Shown piece after piece: positions 33,325 to 42,079 of a stretch of 64,000 bases of DNA. The translations under genes were made by a program, and so were the position numbers. The first letter of the stretch is position 1. Each line of letters starts with the position of its first letter. The DNA is from JBJXHN01 sp046233135 (GTDB lineage Bacteria; Pseudomonadota; Alphaproteobacteria; Rhodospirillales; Rhodospirillaceae). The notes under the pieces were generated by a model. It had not been told where the DNA came from and searched no databases. It saw nothing but the letters and a program-made list of their open reading frames with translations. The DNA is taken from positions 806,001 through 870,000 of the forward strand of contig JBJXHN010000001.1 in assembly GCA_046233135.1 (NCBI GenBank), read 5' to 3'.

Positions 33325-33963
33325 TCACTTCCCGCGCACGGCTTCCCAGATCAGCCGCAGGCCCAGCGCGGCCATGGCCGTTCCGGCTGCTCCATCAATC
33401 CACATCTTGGCCCGCAGATAGGCCGCGCGGGGCCGGGGGCTGGAGAAGACGGCGGCGACGATCGCATACCAGGCCGTTTCCTGAATCAGGATCAGCGGCG
33501 GCAGAACGAAGAACACCCAGGCCGGCGGCGTGTCCGAGGGCATCAGGGCCGCGAAAACCCCGGCGAAGACCAGGGCGATCTTCGGATTGGACAGCTGAAC
33601 CGACAGACCGATCAGGAAGGTCTTCACCAGACCCCGCCTGTGCCGCCCGTCCTCGACGGTCACGGACAGGGGCTGGCGGGCGCCCCGGAACAGGCCCCAG
33701 GCGAGGTGCAGCAGATACAGGCCGCCGGCGACCTTGAGGATCATGTACAGCCACGGCACCTGTGCGAGCACGCCGTGCAGGCCGAGCAGCGCGATGACAC
33801 CGAAGAAGGCCGCGCCGACCCCCATCCCCACGGCCGTGGCGATCCCCTCTGCCCGCCCGCCGGCGACGGATACCCGCGCCACCTGCACGAAACTCGGTCC
33901 CGGACTGACCGCCCCGACCAGCAACGCCCCCAAAATCGCCGTCAACGCCAGAATCCAGGTCAT
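33325..33963 (-). CDS. LysE family translocator (amino-acid exporter)
   Basis: 212 residues with about six membrane helices. The family start is seen in LGALLVGAVSPGPSFVQVARVSV (residues 12-34, motif SPGP), with GMGVGAAFFGVIALLGL after it and LSNPKIALVFAGVFAALM in the middle. RhtB/LysE proteins export amino acids or small amines across the inner membrane. The gene is alone, facing the island, and repeat copy 4 lies 27 bp upstream of its start codon, inside its promoter region. The substrate cannot be told. Confidence 0.9.
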   Translation of the reverse strand: MTWILALTAILGALLVGAVSPGPSFVQVARVSVAGGRAEGIATAVGMGVGAAFFGVIALLGLHGVLAQVPWLYMILKVAGGLYLLHLAWGLFRGARQPLSVTVEDGRHRRGLVKTFLIGLSVQLSNPKIALVFAGVFAALMPSDTPPAWVFFVLPPLILIQETAWYAIVAAVFSSPRPRAAYLRAKMWIDGAAGTAMAALGLRLIWEAVRGK

Positions 33964-33990
33964 GCTCCATTCCCCTTTTCAGTTGCCTGC

Positions 33991-34110
33991 CTACAGCATC
34001 GAGCGGAAAAGTGGGCACCGGTTTTCCGGTTCACTCGATGCTGTAACTATATGATTCTAGATCAAAGTGCCTGCCATAAATCGATGCAGATTTAAGGCCG
34101 TTTGATCTAA
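33991..34110 (+). repeat. Dispersed 120-bp double-hairpin repeat, copy 4
   Basis: Collinear with copies 1 and 3 and in the same orientation although 25 kb away. Small changes are present (CCATAAATCGATG, GGCCGTTTGATCTAAG), including a mispair in the second stem. It lies between the divergent LysE gene and the guanidine riboswitch operon. Confidence 0.88.
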
Positions 34111-34311
34111 GAGGCTAAGCGAAAATCCTTACAGAGAAAATGCCCATTTCAACGCCACCATACCGCCTAATATATGAACACACATTCCAGGCAATCGACT
34201 AATTTCAAGGCAGTTTCGCCATGCGCCCGCCGCCGGGGAATTCCGGCAAAACCATCGTGCTTTCAACACCCTGATACCCAACTGGCACGGTGGCACATTT
34301 CTTGATATCGT

Positions 34312-34445
34312 GACGGGCAGAAGACTAGGGTTCCGACCGGCGGGTCAAAAAGGCATGCCTTCCCCCGGTGACTGGTCCGAGAGTCTTCATCCGGCCCACC
34401 CGCGTACAAGGGCCGGACACACGGAGGGATAAAAGCCCGGGAGGC
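34312..34445 (+). promoter_or_regulatory. Guanidine-I (ykkC) riboswitch aptamer
   Basis: The conserved blocks of the guanidine-I riboswitch appear in order: ACTAGGGTTCCG (34324-34335), CTGGTCCGAGAG (34372-34383), and ACACGGAGGGATAAAAGCCC (34419-34438) followed by GGGAGG. The stems between them can be drawn. It precedes an ABC importer and a ureohydrolase, as expected for guanidine sensing. A downstream hairpin ACGCGA-TCGG-TCGCGT (34451-34466) and a CTTCCT (34470-34475) complementary to AGGAAG (34513-34518), near the first start codon, could form the expression platform. Confidence 0.92.
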
Positions 34446-34529
34446 CAACAACGCGATCGGTCGCGTCGGCTTCCTTATGTCGTCCGCCCGGTTGCCGTTC
34501 CGACAGCCAGACAGGAAGAGGACGACAGC

Positions 34530-35609
34530 ATGACCCGCCCCAGCTTCAAAACCATCCTGCTCGCCGGTGCGCTCGCCGGAACCGCCGCAACCATGGCCGC
34601 TGCCCCTGCGGCCGCCGAGGAAAAGACCAGCTTCAAGGTCGCCTGGTCCATCTATGTGGGCTGGATGCCCTGGGGCTACATGGCCGACAGCGGCATCATG
34701 GACAAATGGGCCGAAAAGTACGGCATCGATGTGGAGATCGTGCAGATTAACGACTACATCGAATCCATCAACCAATATACGGCCGGTGCGTTCGATGGCG
34801 TTTCCGCCACCAACATGGACACCCTTTCCATTCCGTCGGGCGGCGGGGTGGACACCACGGCGCTGATCGTCGGCGACTTCTCCAACGGCAACGACGCCAT
34901 CCTGATCAAGGGCGAGGGCGACGTGGCCTCGCTGAAGGGCAAGCCGGTCAATCTGGTGGAGCTGTCGGTGTCCCACTATCTGCTGGCCCGGGCGCTGGAC
35001 GGCGCGGGTCTGGCCGAGCGCGACCTGACGGTGGTCAACACCTCCGATGCCGACATGGTCGCCGCCTTCGCCACCCCGGACGTGCAGGCCGCCGTGACCT
35101 GGAATCCGCTGGTATCGACGATCATGGAGATGCCCGACGTCACCAAGGTCTTCGACAGCAGCGACATCCCCGGCGAGATCATCGACCTGATGGTGGTCAA
35201 CACCGAAACCCTGGCGGACAACCCGGCGTTCGGCAAGGCCCTGGCCGGGGCCTGGTATGAAACCATGGCGCTGATGGCCTCGGACTCGCCGGACGGTGTG
35301 GCGGCGCGCACGGCGATGGCGGACGCCGCCGGCACCGATCTCGCCGGCTATGATGCCCAGCTGGCGACCACCGAGATGTTCTATGACCCCGCCAAGGCCG
35401 TCTCTTTCACCGAAAGCGCGGATATCAAGGCGACCATGGGCTATGTGGCCACCTTCCTGTTCGACCACGGGATTCTGGGCGAAGGCGCGCCCAGCGCGGA
35501 CTTCATCGGCGTCGCCTATCCGGACGGCAGCACCACTGGCGACGCGAACAACGTCAAGTTCCGCTACGACACCACCTACATGAAAATGGCGGCTGACGGC
35601 GCCCTGTAA
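34530..35609 (+). CDS. ABC transporter substrate-binding protein, guanidine-riboswitch operon
   Basis: 359 residues with a Sec signal peptide (ILLAGALAGTAATMAAAPAAA, then EEKTSFKVAWSIYVGWMPWGYM). The fold is of the NitT/TauT (taurine, nitrate, sulfonate) type: IVQINDYIESINQYTAGAFDGVSATNMD is the typical ligand-lobe segment. Under the guanidine-I riboswitch this binding protein most likely captures guanidine or a guanidine compound in the periplasm (family knowledge plus context). ATG 34530 is preceded by AGGAAGAGGA. Permease and ATPase follow, 58 bp downstream. Confidence 0.88.
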   Translation: MTRPSFKTILLAGALAGTAATMAAAPAAAEEKTSFKVAWSIYVGWMPWGYMADSGIMDKWAEKYGIDVEIVQINDYIESINQYTAGAFDGVSATNMDTLSIPSGGGVDTTALIVGDFSNGNDAILIKGEGDVASLKGKPVNLVELSVSHYLLARALDGAGLAERDLTVVNTSDADMVAAFATPDVQAAVTWNPLVSTIMEMPDVTKVFDSSDIPGEIIDLMVVNTETLADNPAFGKALAGAWYETMALMASDSPDGVAARTAMADAAGTDLAGYDAQLATTEMFYDPAKAVSFTESADIKATMGYVATFLFDHGILGEGAPSADFIGVAYPDGSTTGDANNVKFRYDTTYMKMAADGAL

Positions 35610-35667
35610 CCGCGCCGCCTTCCGTTCTCTCCCCCATCCCGAGGCCCCGGCTCAGGAGCGCTGTCCC

Positions 35668-36495
35668 ATGCGCCTGATCAACCGAAAGCCTGCCCGCCCC
35701 GTGGCGGTCGTCCTTGCCATCGTCCCCTTCGTGCTGCTGTTGCTGGCCTATATGACCGGCTCGGCGGTGCGGCTGGCGGACAACCCGTCGGACAAGCTGC
35801 TGCCCGCCGTCCCCCAGATCCTGGAAACGGCGGCCCGGCTGGCGACCGAACAGGACAAGCGCTCCGGCGACATCCTGCTGTGGGCGGATACCGCCGCCAG
35901 CCTGGAACGGCTGGGCCTGGGGATGGGCATTGCCGTGGCGCTGGGGCTGGGGGTCGGCCTGCTGATCGGGCTGCTGCCCGTGGTGCGTGCCGCCCTCGCC
36001 CCCTTCGTCGCCACCCTGTCGCTGATCCCGCCGCTGGCGATCCTGCCGATCCTGTTCATCGTCTTCGGTCTGGGGGAGCTGTCGAAGGTGGCGCTGATCG
36101 CCATCGGCGTCACCCCTTTCCTGATCCGCGACCTCGCCCAGCGGGCGCTGGAGATCCCGGAAGAACAGATCGTCAAGGCGCAGACCCTGGGGGCCTCGTC
36201 CTGGGTGATCGCCGTCAGGGTCGCCCTGCCCCAGGTGCTGCCCCGGCTGATCCAGTCCACCCGCCTGGCGCTGGGGCCGGCCTGGCTGTTCCTGATCGCC
36301 GCCGAGGCCATCGCCGCGACCGAGGGATTGGGCTACCGCATCTTTCTGGTGCGCCGGTATCTCGCCATGGATGTGATCCTGCCCTACGTGGTCTGGATCA
36401 CCTTGCTGGCCTTCGTCATCGACTGGGCGCTGCGGGTGCTGTCCCGCAAGGCGTTCCCCTGGGCCGGCGCCGCCGGCGGGGAGGACGGACTATGA
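35668..36495 (+). CDS. ABC transporter permease, guanidine-riboswitch operon
   Basis: 275 residues of the BPD_transp_1 type, with an N-terminal helix (VAVVLAIVPFVLLLLAYM), about six membrane segments, and the EAA-like loop QIVKAQTLGASSWVIAVRVALPQVLPRL that contacts the ATPase. It resembles SsuC/TauC permeases. ATG 35668 follows CAGGAGCGC. Its TGA overlaps the ATG of the ATPase gene (ATGA). Confidence 0.9.
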   Translation: MRLINRKPARPVAVVLAIVPFVLLLLAYMTGSAVRLADNPSDKLLPAVPQILETAARLATEQDKRSGDILLWADTAASLERLGLGMGIAVALGLGVGLLIGLLPVVRAALAPFVATLSLIPPLAILPILFIVFGLGELSKVALIAIGVTPFLIRDLAQRALEIPEEQIVKAQTLGASSWVIAVRVALPQVLPRLIQSTRLALGPAWLFLIAAEAIAATEGLGYRIFLVRRYLAMDVILPYVVWITLLAFVIDWALRVLSRKAFPWAGAAGGEDGL

Positions 36496-37283
36496 GCTTC
36501 GTGAGCATCCGCAATCTGTTCCACACCTACGATGGCCGGCCGATCCTGGAACGGGTCAGTCTGGAGGTGGAGGAAGGCGCCTTCGTCTCCATCGTCGGGG
36601 CCTCGGGCTGCGGCAAGTCCACCTTCCTGCGCCTGCTGCTGGCCCAGGAGCGGCCGACCCGGGGCGAGATCCGCATCGCCGGCGCGCCCCCGGCCGTGGA
36701 GCCGGGCCGGGACCGGGGCGTGGTGTTCCAGCGCTACAGCGTCTTTCCCCATATGACCGTCCGCGCCAATCTGATCGCCGCCGAGGAATTCGCCTCCTCC
36801 GGCGGTACGATGGGCCGCCTGACCGGCCGGTTCTGGGGCAAGGCCCGCCGGCAGGCGGCGGAGCGGGCGGACGGCGTGCTGGCCCGGGTCGGCCTGGGTC
36901 ATATGGCCGATGCCTATCCGGCCGCCCTGTCGGGTGGCATGCAGCAGCGGCTGGCCATCGCCCAGGCCCTGGTGGGCCGGCCCCGGGTGCTGCTGCTGGA
37001 TGAACCGTTCGGCGCCCTGGACCCGGGCACCCGGCTGTCCATGCATGCCTTCCTTCAGGAATTGCGGGCGGAAGAGGCGCTGACCGTGTTCATGGTCACC
37101 CATGACCTGCAAGAGGGCTTCAAGCTGGGCGACCGGGTTCTCGTCTTCGACAAGCCCCGCTGGGATCCCCAGGACCCGGAGGCCTTCGGCGCCACCATCA
37201 CCTATGACTTCGACGCCCGCAACGGCGGCGTCCCCTATCAGGCGGCCGGGTTGACGGCCGCACTTTCCAAGGAGATCCAGTGA
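36492..37283 (+). CDS. ABC transporter ATP-binding protein, guanidine-riboswitch operon
   Basis: 263 residues. Walker A is GASGCGKSTF (about 37-46), the signature is LSGGMQQRL, Walker B is VLLLDEPFGALD, followed by the H-loop MVTHDLQEG. It has an insert of about 30 residues after the Q-loop (GGTMGRLTGRFWGKARRQ) compared with TauB/SsuB. It energises the importer from the cytoplasmic face. Its stop overlaps the ureohydrolase start (TGATG). Confidence 0.92.
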   Translation: MSFVSIRNLFHTYDGRPILERVSLEVEEGAFVSIVGASGCGKSTFLRLLLAQERPTRGEIRIAGAPPAVEPGRDRGVVFQRYSVFPHMTVRANLIAAEEFASSGGTMGRLTGRFWGKARRQAAERADGVLARVGLGHMADAYPAALSGGMQQRLAIAQALVGRPRVLLLDEPFGALDPGTRLSMHAFLQELRAEEALTVFMVTHDLQEGFKLGDRVLVFDKPRWDPQDPEAFGATITYDFDARNGGVPYQAAGLTAALSKEIQ

Positions 37284-38542
37284 TGTTCCCCACGCGGTTT
37301 GACGGGCGCCGGTCGGCGTTTTCCCATTCCCGGTCCCCTCTTCTGGGCATGCCGCGCGACACGCGCTTTCATCACCCCGACCTGTCCCAGCTCCAGGGCT
37401 GGAAGTCCATGCGCGCCGAAGAGCACATCCCCGGCGGCGGCTGGGACAAGGAACGCCGCTGGGCCCTGCGCATGGGCCTAACCGGGGCGGACAGCATCGA
37501 AGACCGCTCCATCCCCACCTTCGCCCGTGGCGAGCTGCCCCACTACGCCGGCATCAACACCTTCCTGAAAGCCCCTTACGCCGAGGACGTGACCGAGGTC
37601 GGGGACTATGACGTGACGGTGCTGGGCGCGCCGTTCGATGGCGGCACCACCTACCGCCCCGGCACCCGTTTCGGACCCCAGGGGATCCGCAAGATCTCGG
37701 CCCTGTACACCCCCTACAACTACGAACTGGGGGTGGATCTGCGCGAACAGATGACCCTGTGCGATGCGGGGGACATCTTCACCATCCCGGCCAACCTGGA
37801 AAAGACCTTCGACCAGATCAGCCGGGCCTGTTCCCATGTGTTTTCCAGCGGCTCCATGCCGATCATCCTGGGCGGGGACCATTCCATCGGCTTTCCCACG
37901 GTGCGGGGCATCGCCGAATGCACCTCCAAGCGGATCGGCATCGTCCACTTCGACCGCCACGCGGACATCCAGGAAAAGGACCTGGACGAGCGCATGCACA
38001 CCACGCCGTGGTTCCACGCCACCAACCTGCCCAACGTCAGCCCGCGCAACCTGGTGCAGATCGGTATCGGCGGCTGGCAGGTGCCGCGCGAGGCGGTGAA
38101 GGTGGCCCGCGAGCGGGAAACCAACATCATCACCATGGGCGACGTGGAAAAGCTGGGCATCGACAAGACGGCGGAAATCGCCCTGGAGCTGGCCTGGAAG
38201 GACGTGGACATGGTCTATCTGTCCTTCGACATCGACTGCATCGACTGCGGTTTCGTGCCCGGCACCGGCTGGCCGGAACCCGGCGGCTTCCTGCCCCGCG
38301 AAGCCCTGGCCCTGGCGTCGAAGATCGCCGCCGAGGGTCTGTGCGGGATGGAACTGGTCGAGGTCTCTCCGCCCTATGACACCTCCGACATCACCGCCCT
38401 GATGGGGACGCGGGTGATCGTCGATGTGCTGGGATCGATGGTGTCCGCCGGCGTGATGGGCAAGCACAAGGGCCATATCGACAAGCCCGTCACCATCCCC
38501 CATGGCGAGTTCTCCGGCAAGCGGTGGGGTCGCGATGATTAA
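37283..38542 (+). CDS. Ureohydrolase-family guanidine hydrolase candidate (GdmH-like)
   Basis: 419 residues, longer than ordinary agmatinases (about 300) because of a roughly 100-residue N-terminal extension. Binuclear-metal ligands of the arginase/agmatinase fold are all visible: GGDHS (His200), HFDRHAD (Asp224, His226, Asp228) and SFDIDCID (Asp316, Asp318), with PGTGWPEPGG after them. The canonical DP of agmatinases is DC here. Extended ureohydrolases under guanidine riboswitches include the nickel-dependent guanidine hydrolase GdmH, which makes urea and ammonia (recalled). Context under a guanidine-I riboswitch and next to a His-rich protein fits this. ATG 37283 is behind AAGGAGAT. Confidence 0.85.
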   Translation: MFPTRFDGRRSAFSHSRSPLLGMPRDTRFHHPDLSQLQGWKSMRAEEHIPGGGWDKERRWALRMGLTGADSIEDRSIPTFARGELPHYAGINTFLKAPYAEDVTEVGDYDVTVLGAPFDGGTTYRPGTRFGPQGIRKISALYTPYNYELGVDLREQMTLCDAGDIFTIPANLEKTFDQISRACSHVFSSGSMPIILGGDHSIGFPTVRGIAECTSKRIGIVHFDRHADIQEKDLDERMHTTPWFHATNLPNVSPRNLVQIGIGGWQVPREAVKVARERETNIITMGDVEKLGIDKTAEIALELAWKDVDMVYLSFDIDCIDCGFVPGTGWPEPGGFLPREALALASKIAAEGLCGMELVEVSPPYDTSDITALMGTRVIVDVLGSMVSAGVMGKHKGHIDKPVTIPHGEFSGKRWGRDD

Positions 38543-39050
38543 GCACAGCCATAGCCACGACCACGGGCACACCCACGATCACGGGCATCTCCACCCCAAC
38601 GATCACGGACATCTCCACCCCCATGACCACGGGCATGCCCACCCCCACGGCCCCGGCCATAACCACGACCATGCGCCGCCGATGCACCTCCATTCCCACA
38701 TGGAGCCGGAGGATGAGGCGGCCGAGCTTCAGGTGCTGTCCGCCCAGTTCATCGACGGCTTCCGCACCGCTGCGGACAAGGCGGCCTATCTGCGCCTGGC
38801 CGGGGTTCCGCTGGAGCTGGAGGACCCGGACGGCGGGCCGGCCCTGAAGCTGGTGGACCTGTCCCTGCGCACCGACTGGCAGGTGGGCACGGCCAGCCCC
38901 TCCTTCGGCAGCCGGGAGCTGACCTACCTGCCCTTCCCCGGCCCGATGATCCGGGAACGCACCAACATGGCCTTCGTCTACGTCTCTCTTCAGCGGCGGG
39001 TGGAACGGGACCTGCGGGATTTCCTTAAACGCCGGCTTGCGGCCGGCTGA
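38535..39050 (+). CDS. Histidine-rich protein, putative metal chaperone for the guanidine hydrolase
   Basis: 171 residues. Residues 1-55 contain 23 histidines, largely as repeats of HDHGH and HLHP, an evident metal-binding tail. Residues 58-171 form a small charged domain (AELQVLSAQFIDGFRTAADKA, FVYVSLQRRVERDLRDFL) that I do not recognise. No signal peptide is seen. Its ATG overlaps the hydrolase stop (ATGATTAA), implying co-translation. Known Ni-dependent guanidine hydrolases need dedicated HypA/HypB-like helpers; none is present here, so this protein may store or deliver nickel. Its 3' end overlaps the convergent siderophore ATPase gene by 26 bp. Confidence 0.8.
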   Translation: MIKHSHSHDHGHTHDHGHLHPNDHGHLHPHDHGHAHPHGPGHNHDHAPPMHLHSHMEPEDEAAELQVLSAQFIDGFRTAADKAAYLRLAGVPLELEDPDGGPALKLVDLSLRTDWQVGTASPSFGSRELTYLPFPGPMIRERTNMAFVYVSLQRRVERDLRDFLKRRLAAG

Positions 39051-39831
39051 CCCCGTCCACCAGCACATGGGGAACGCCCCGGGAGCAGCGTTCCAGCCGC
39101 GCATCCACCCCGTAGACGCCGCGCAGCAGCTCGGCGGTGAGGACGTCGCCACAGGGTCCGAAGGCCGCCAGCCCGCCGCCGGCCAGGACCATGGCGGCGT
39201 CCGCATAGCGCAGCACGTCGTTCAGGTCGTGCAGGGCCAGGAACAGGATCATCCCCCGCGCCCTGGCCATGGCCCGCATCAACGCCAGCACCTCCACCTT
39301 GCGGCTCAGGTCCAGGGCGGAGGTCGGCTCGTCCATCAGCAGGACGGCGGGATCCCGCACCAGGGCCTGGGCGATGCAGACCACCTGCCGCTGGCCGCCG
39401 CTCAATTCGCCGATGGAGCGGGTGGCCAGCCCCTGGATGCCCAGGGCGTCCAGCGCCCCTTCGACCGCGCGAGCATCGGCGTCGGCGACCCGCCAGGCCG
39501 CGCCCTGCATCCGCGCGACCAGCACGGACTCGTAGACGCTGAGCACCGCATTGGCCGCCGTGTCCTGGGGCATGTAGCAGATGCCACCCCTGCCCCCGCG
39601 ACCCGCCGCCCCGCTGCCCGCCCCGCCGCCGGCCTTCCCTGCGTCCAGCACCACCCCCCCGGGGCCGGGCAGCAGGCCGGCCATGCGTTTGAACAGGGTG
39701 GATTTCCCCGCCGCGTTGGGGCCGACAACGGCCACCACGTCCCCGCCCCGGACGGTGGGGATGGAGATGTCCGACAGGATGGCACGCCGGCCATAGGCCG
39801 CACCGACGCCGTGCAATCGCAGGCTCACCAT
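39025..39831 (-). CDS. Iron-siderophore ABC transporter ATP-binding protein (FecE/FepC type)
   Basis: 268 residues. Walker A VVGPNAAGKSTLF (about 34-46), signature ELSGGQRQVV, Walker B VLLMDEPTSALD, H-loop LALHDLNDVLRYAD. A Gly/Ala-rich insert (AGKAGGGAGSGAAGRGGRG) lies between Walker A and the Q-loop, unusual but in frame. The ATG at 39831 overlaps the permease stop, so coupling is likely. Last gene of the iron-uptake operon; convergent overlap of 26 bp with the His-rich gene. Confidence 0.92.
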   Translation of the reverse strand: MVSLRLHGVGAAYGRRAILSDISIPTVRGGDVVAVVGPNAAGKSTLFKRMAGLLPGPGGVVLDAGKAGGGAGSGAAGRGGRGGICYMPQDTAANAVLSVYESVLVARMQGAAWRVADADARAVEGALDALGIQGLATRSIGELSGGQRQVVCIAQALVRDPAVLLMDEPTSALDLSRKVEVLALMRAMARARGMILFLALHDLNDVLRYADAAMVLAGGGLAAFGPCGDVLTAELLRGVYGVDARLERCSRGVPHVLVDGVSRPQAGV

Positions 39832-40898
39832 GGCTTCCTCGCGTTGGTCAGCACCAGGGACAGGAAGAAGGGAATCCCCACCAGCGAGGTGACGATCCCG
39901 ATGGGCAGCAGCGTCCCGGGCAGGATCAGCTTGCCGGCCACCGAACTGGCCGACAGCAGCAGCGCACCGGCCAGGGCCGAGGCCGGCAGGAAGAACCGCT
40001 GGTCCTCGCCAATCAGCAACCGGGCGATATGGGGTCCCACCAGACCGACGAAGCCGATGGTCCCGACAAAGGCAACGGGAATGGCCGAAAGCAGGCTGAC
40101 CAGCAGCAGGGTTTCCAGCCGCAGCCGGCCCACCTTCACGCCGAAACTGGCTGCCTTGTCGTCCCCCAGCCGCATCGCCGTCAAGGCCCAGGCCCGGCGG
40201 ACGAACACCGGCAGCACCACCGCAAGACACAGGGCGGTCAGGGCCACCTTGGGCCAGGTGGCCTTGGCCAGACTGCCCATGGTCCAGAACACCACCGCCG
40301 TCAGCGCTTCCGCCGAGGCCAGAAACTGCACGAGCGCCAGCAGGGCGTTGAAGCTGAAGACCAGGGCGATCCCCAGCAGCACGATGGACTGGACACTGAC
40401 CCCGCGCCGCATGCCGAACAGATGGATCAGCAGCGCCGTCCCCATGGCCAGCAGAAAGGCATTCAGCGGCACCATGACATCGACGGCCGCCGGCAGAACC
40501 GCGATGCCGAACGCCAGGGCCAGCGCTGCCCCGAACCCGGCGGCCGCCGAAATGCCCAGGGTGAACGGGCTGGCCAGGGGGTTGTTCAGGATGGTCTGCA
40601 TCTGCGCCCCGGCCACGGACAGGGCCGCCCCCACCACCACGGCCATCACCGCCACGGGCATGCGGACGGACCAGATGACCACCGCCACCGGATCCGGCAC
40701 GGCGCCCGGGGTCACCAGGGCACGGACCACCTCGGACAGGGCATAGCGCGCGGGGCCGGTGGCCAGATCCAGGCCGACGCTGATCCCCAGGGCCAGGGCC
40801 AGCCCGGCCAGGATCCATCCGTTGCGCCGGACCCGATGCCGATAGAACTGCCCGCCCGTCACGGATCCGGCGGCGGCTTCTGTCAAAGGGGCGGTCAT
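39825..40898 (-). CDS. Iron-siderophore ABC transporter permease (FecCD family)
   Basis: 357 residues with about nine membrane helices. FecCD motifs are clear: VRMPVAVMAVVVGAALSVAGAQMQTILNNPLASPFTLGISAAAGFGA (about 80-125), VGTIGFVGLVGPHIARLLIGEDQRF, and LPIGIVTSLVGIPFFLSLV at the C-terminus. It is probably homodimeric, since only one permease gene is present. The ATG at 40898 overlaps the binding-protein stop. Confidence 0.93.
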   Translation of the reverse strand: MTAPLTEAAAGSVTGGQFYRHRVRRNGWILAGLALALGISVGLDLATGPARYALSEVVRALVTPGAVPDPVAVVIWSVRMPVAVMAVVVGAALSVAGAQMQTILNNPLASPFTLGISAAAGFGAALALAFGIAVLPAAVDVMVPLNAFLLAMGTALLIHLFGMRRGVSVQSIVLLGIALVFSFNALLALVQFLASAEALTAVVFWTMGSLAKATWPKVALTALCLAVVLPVFVRRAWALTAMRLGDDKAASFGVKVGRLRLETLLLVSLLSAIPVAFVGTIGFVGLVGPHIARLLIGEDQRFFLPASALAGALLLSASSVAGKLILPGTLLPIGIVTSLVGIPFFLSLVLTNARKPW

Positions 40899-42079
40899 GG
40901 TGATGACTCCAGCGAGCCGAAATAGCCCGGCTGATAGGGAACCGGCAGGAAGCGGTCATGCAGGGCCTTGAAGGTGGCCTCCGGATCCAGGTCCGCGAAC
41001 AGGTCCGGATGGAACCACTTGGCCATCTGCTGGACGGCCACGACCTGGTAGGGGCTGTTGTAGAACTGGTGCCAGACCGCATGGAATGCCCCGGTCCGGC
41101 GCGCCGTCGTGCCCGTATAGGCCGGCCGCTCCGGATACAGCGCCAGCTTGCGCCGGATCTCGTTGTCCTGCCCGCCCGGCCCCACGGGGACCCATCGCCC
41201 CCCGGGCATGTAGGCTTCCCAGGACGCGCTGGTGACGATCACCTGTTCGGGGTCAGAGGCGATCACCTGTTCCGGATTGAGCTGGCCGAAGGTCCCCGGC
41301 AGGAAAGGGCTGGCGATGTTGGTACCACCGGCCATCTCCACCATCGCGCCGAAATTGCCGTCGCCGAAGGTATGGCAGCAGTCGTCATAAAAGCCCCCGG
41401 CCCGGTCCAGGAACACCCGGGGCCGTTTCACCTCCGGCGCTCCGGCCAGACGCTCCGTCACCCGCGCGAGTTGCGCGCGTCGGAAGTCGATAAAGGCTTC
41501 CGCTTCGGCTTCCTTGGCGAACAGCGTGCCGATCAAACGGATGGAGCGGTCGGTATTGGCTTCCGGATCATGGCGGAAGTCGACATAGACCACGGGGATC
41601 CCCAGACGGGCCAGGGCGTCCACATACTGCCCTTCCTCGATGGCCCGGCGGCTCTCCAGATTGAGGAAAACCACATCCGGGGCCTGCCGGATGGTGGTTT
41701 CCACGTCGATCAGGCTCTGTTCCAGGCCGGAAAAGGCGGGGATGGCATCAAAGTCCGGAAACCGCGCCCGGTAGGCCGCATAGGTCCCGGGATCGGCCTC
41801 CATCAGGTCGTTGCGCCAGCCGACGATGCGCCGGGCCGGGTTCTCCCGGTCCAGGATGGCGACAAGGTAAAGCTGCCGCCCCTCCCCCAGCACCACCCGC
41901 CGCACCGGCCGCCGCACCGTCACCTCCCGGCCGGCGACATCGGTGATCGTCACCTTCTGCGGCGGGTCGGCCGCCCGGGCCGGCCCGGTCATCGCCGCCG
42001 GTGCCAGCACCACCATGGCCAGAAGAAGCACCAGGCCCCTGCCCGGGCTTCTGCAATATCCGATTGCCCTGCGGATCAC
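40895..42079 (-). CDS. Iron-siderophore ABC transporter substrate-binding protein
   Basis: 394 residues. The start is GTG 42079 overlapping the MFS stop (GTGA). The signal peptide is GRGLVLLLAMVVLAPAAMTGPARA. Cluster A TroA/FhuD-like fold: VTITDVAGREVTVRRPVRRVVLGEGRQ at the mature N-terminus and the helical backbone typical of type III binding proteins. It is longer than usual (about 300-340) because of an insertion around the C-lobe. It delivers the ferric siderophore or free iron to the permease. Confidence 0.88.
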   Translation of the reverse strand: MIRRAIGYCRSPGRGLVLLLAMVVLAPAAMTGPARAADPPQKVTITDVAGREVTVRRPVRRVVLGEGRQLYLVAILDRENPARRIVGWRNDLMEADPGTYAAYRARFPDFDAIPAFSGLEQSLIDVETTIRQAPDVVFLNLESRRAIEEGQYVDALARLGIPVVYVDFRHDPEANTDRSIRLIGTLFAKEAEAEAFIDFRRAQLARVTERLAGAPEVKRPRVFLDRAGGFYDDCCHTFGDGNFGAMVEMAGGTNIASPFLPGTFGQLNPEQVIASDPEQVIVTSASWEAYMPGGRWVPVGPGGQDNEIRRKLALYPERPAYTGTTARRTGAFHAVWHQFYNSPYQVVAVQQMAKWFHPDLFADLDPEATFKALHDRFLPVPYQPGYFGSLESSP

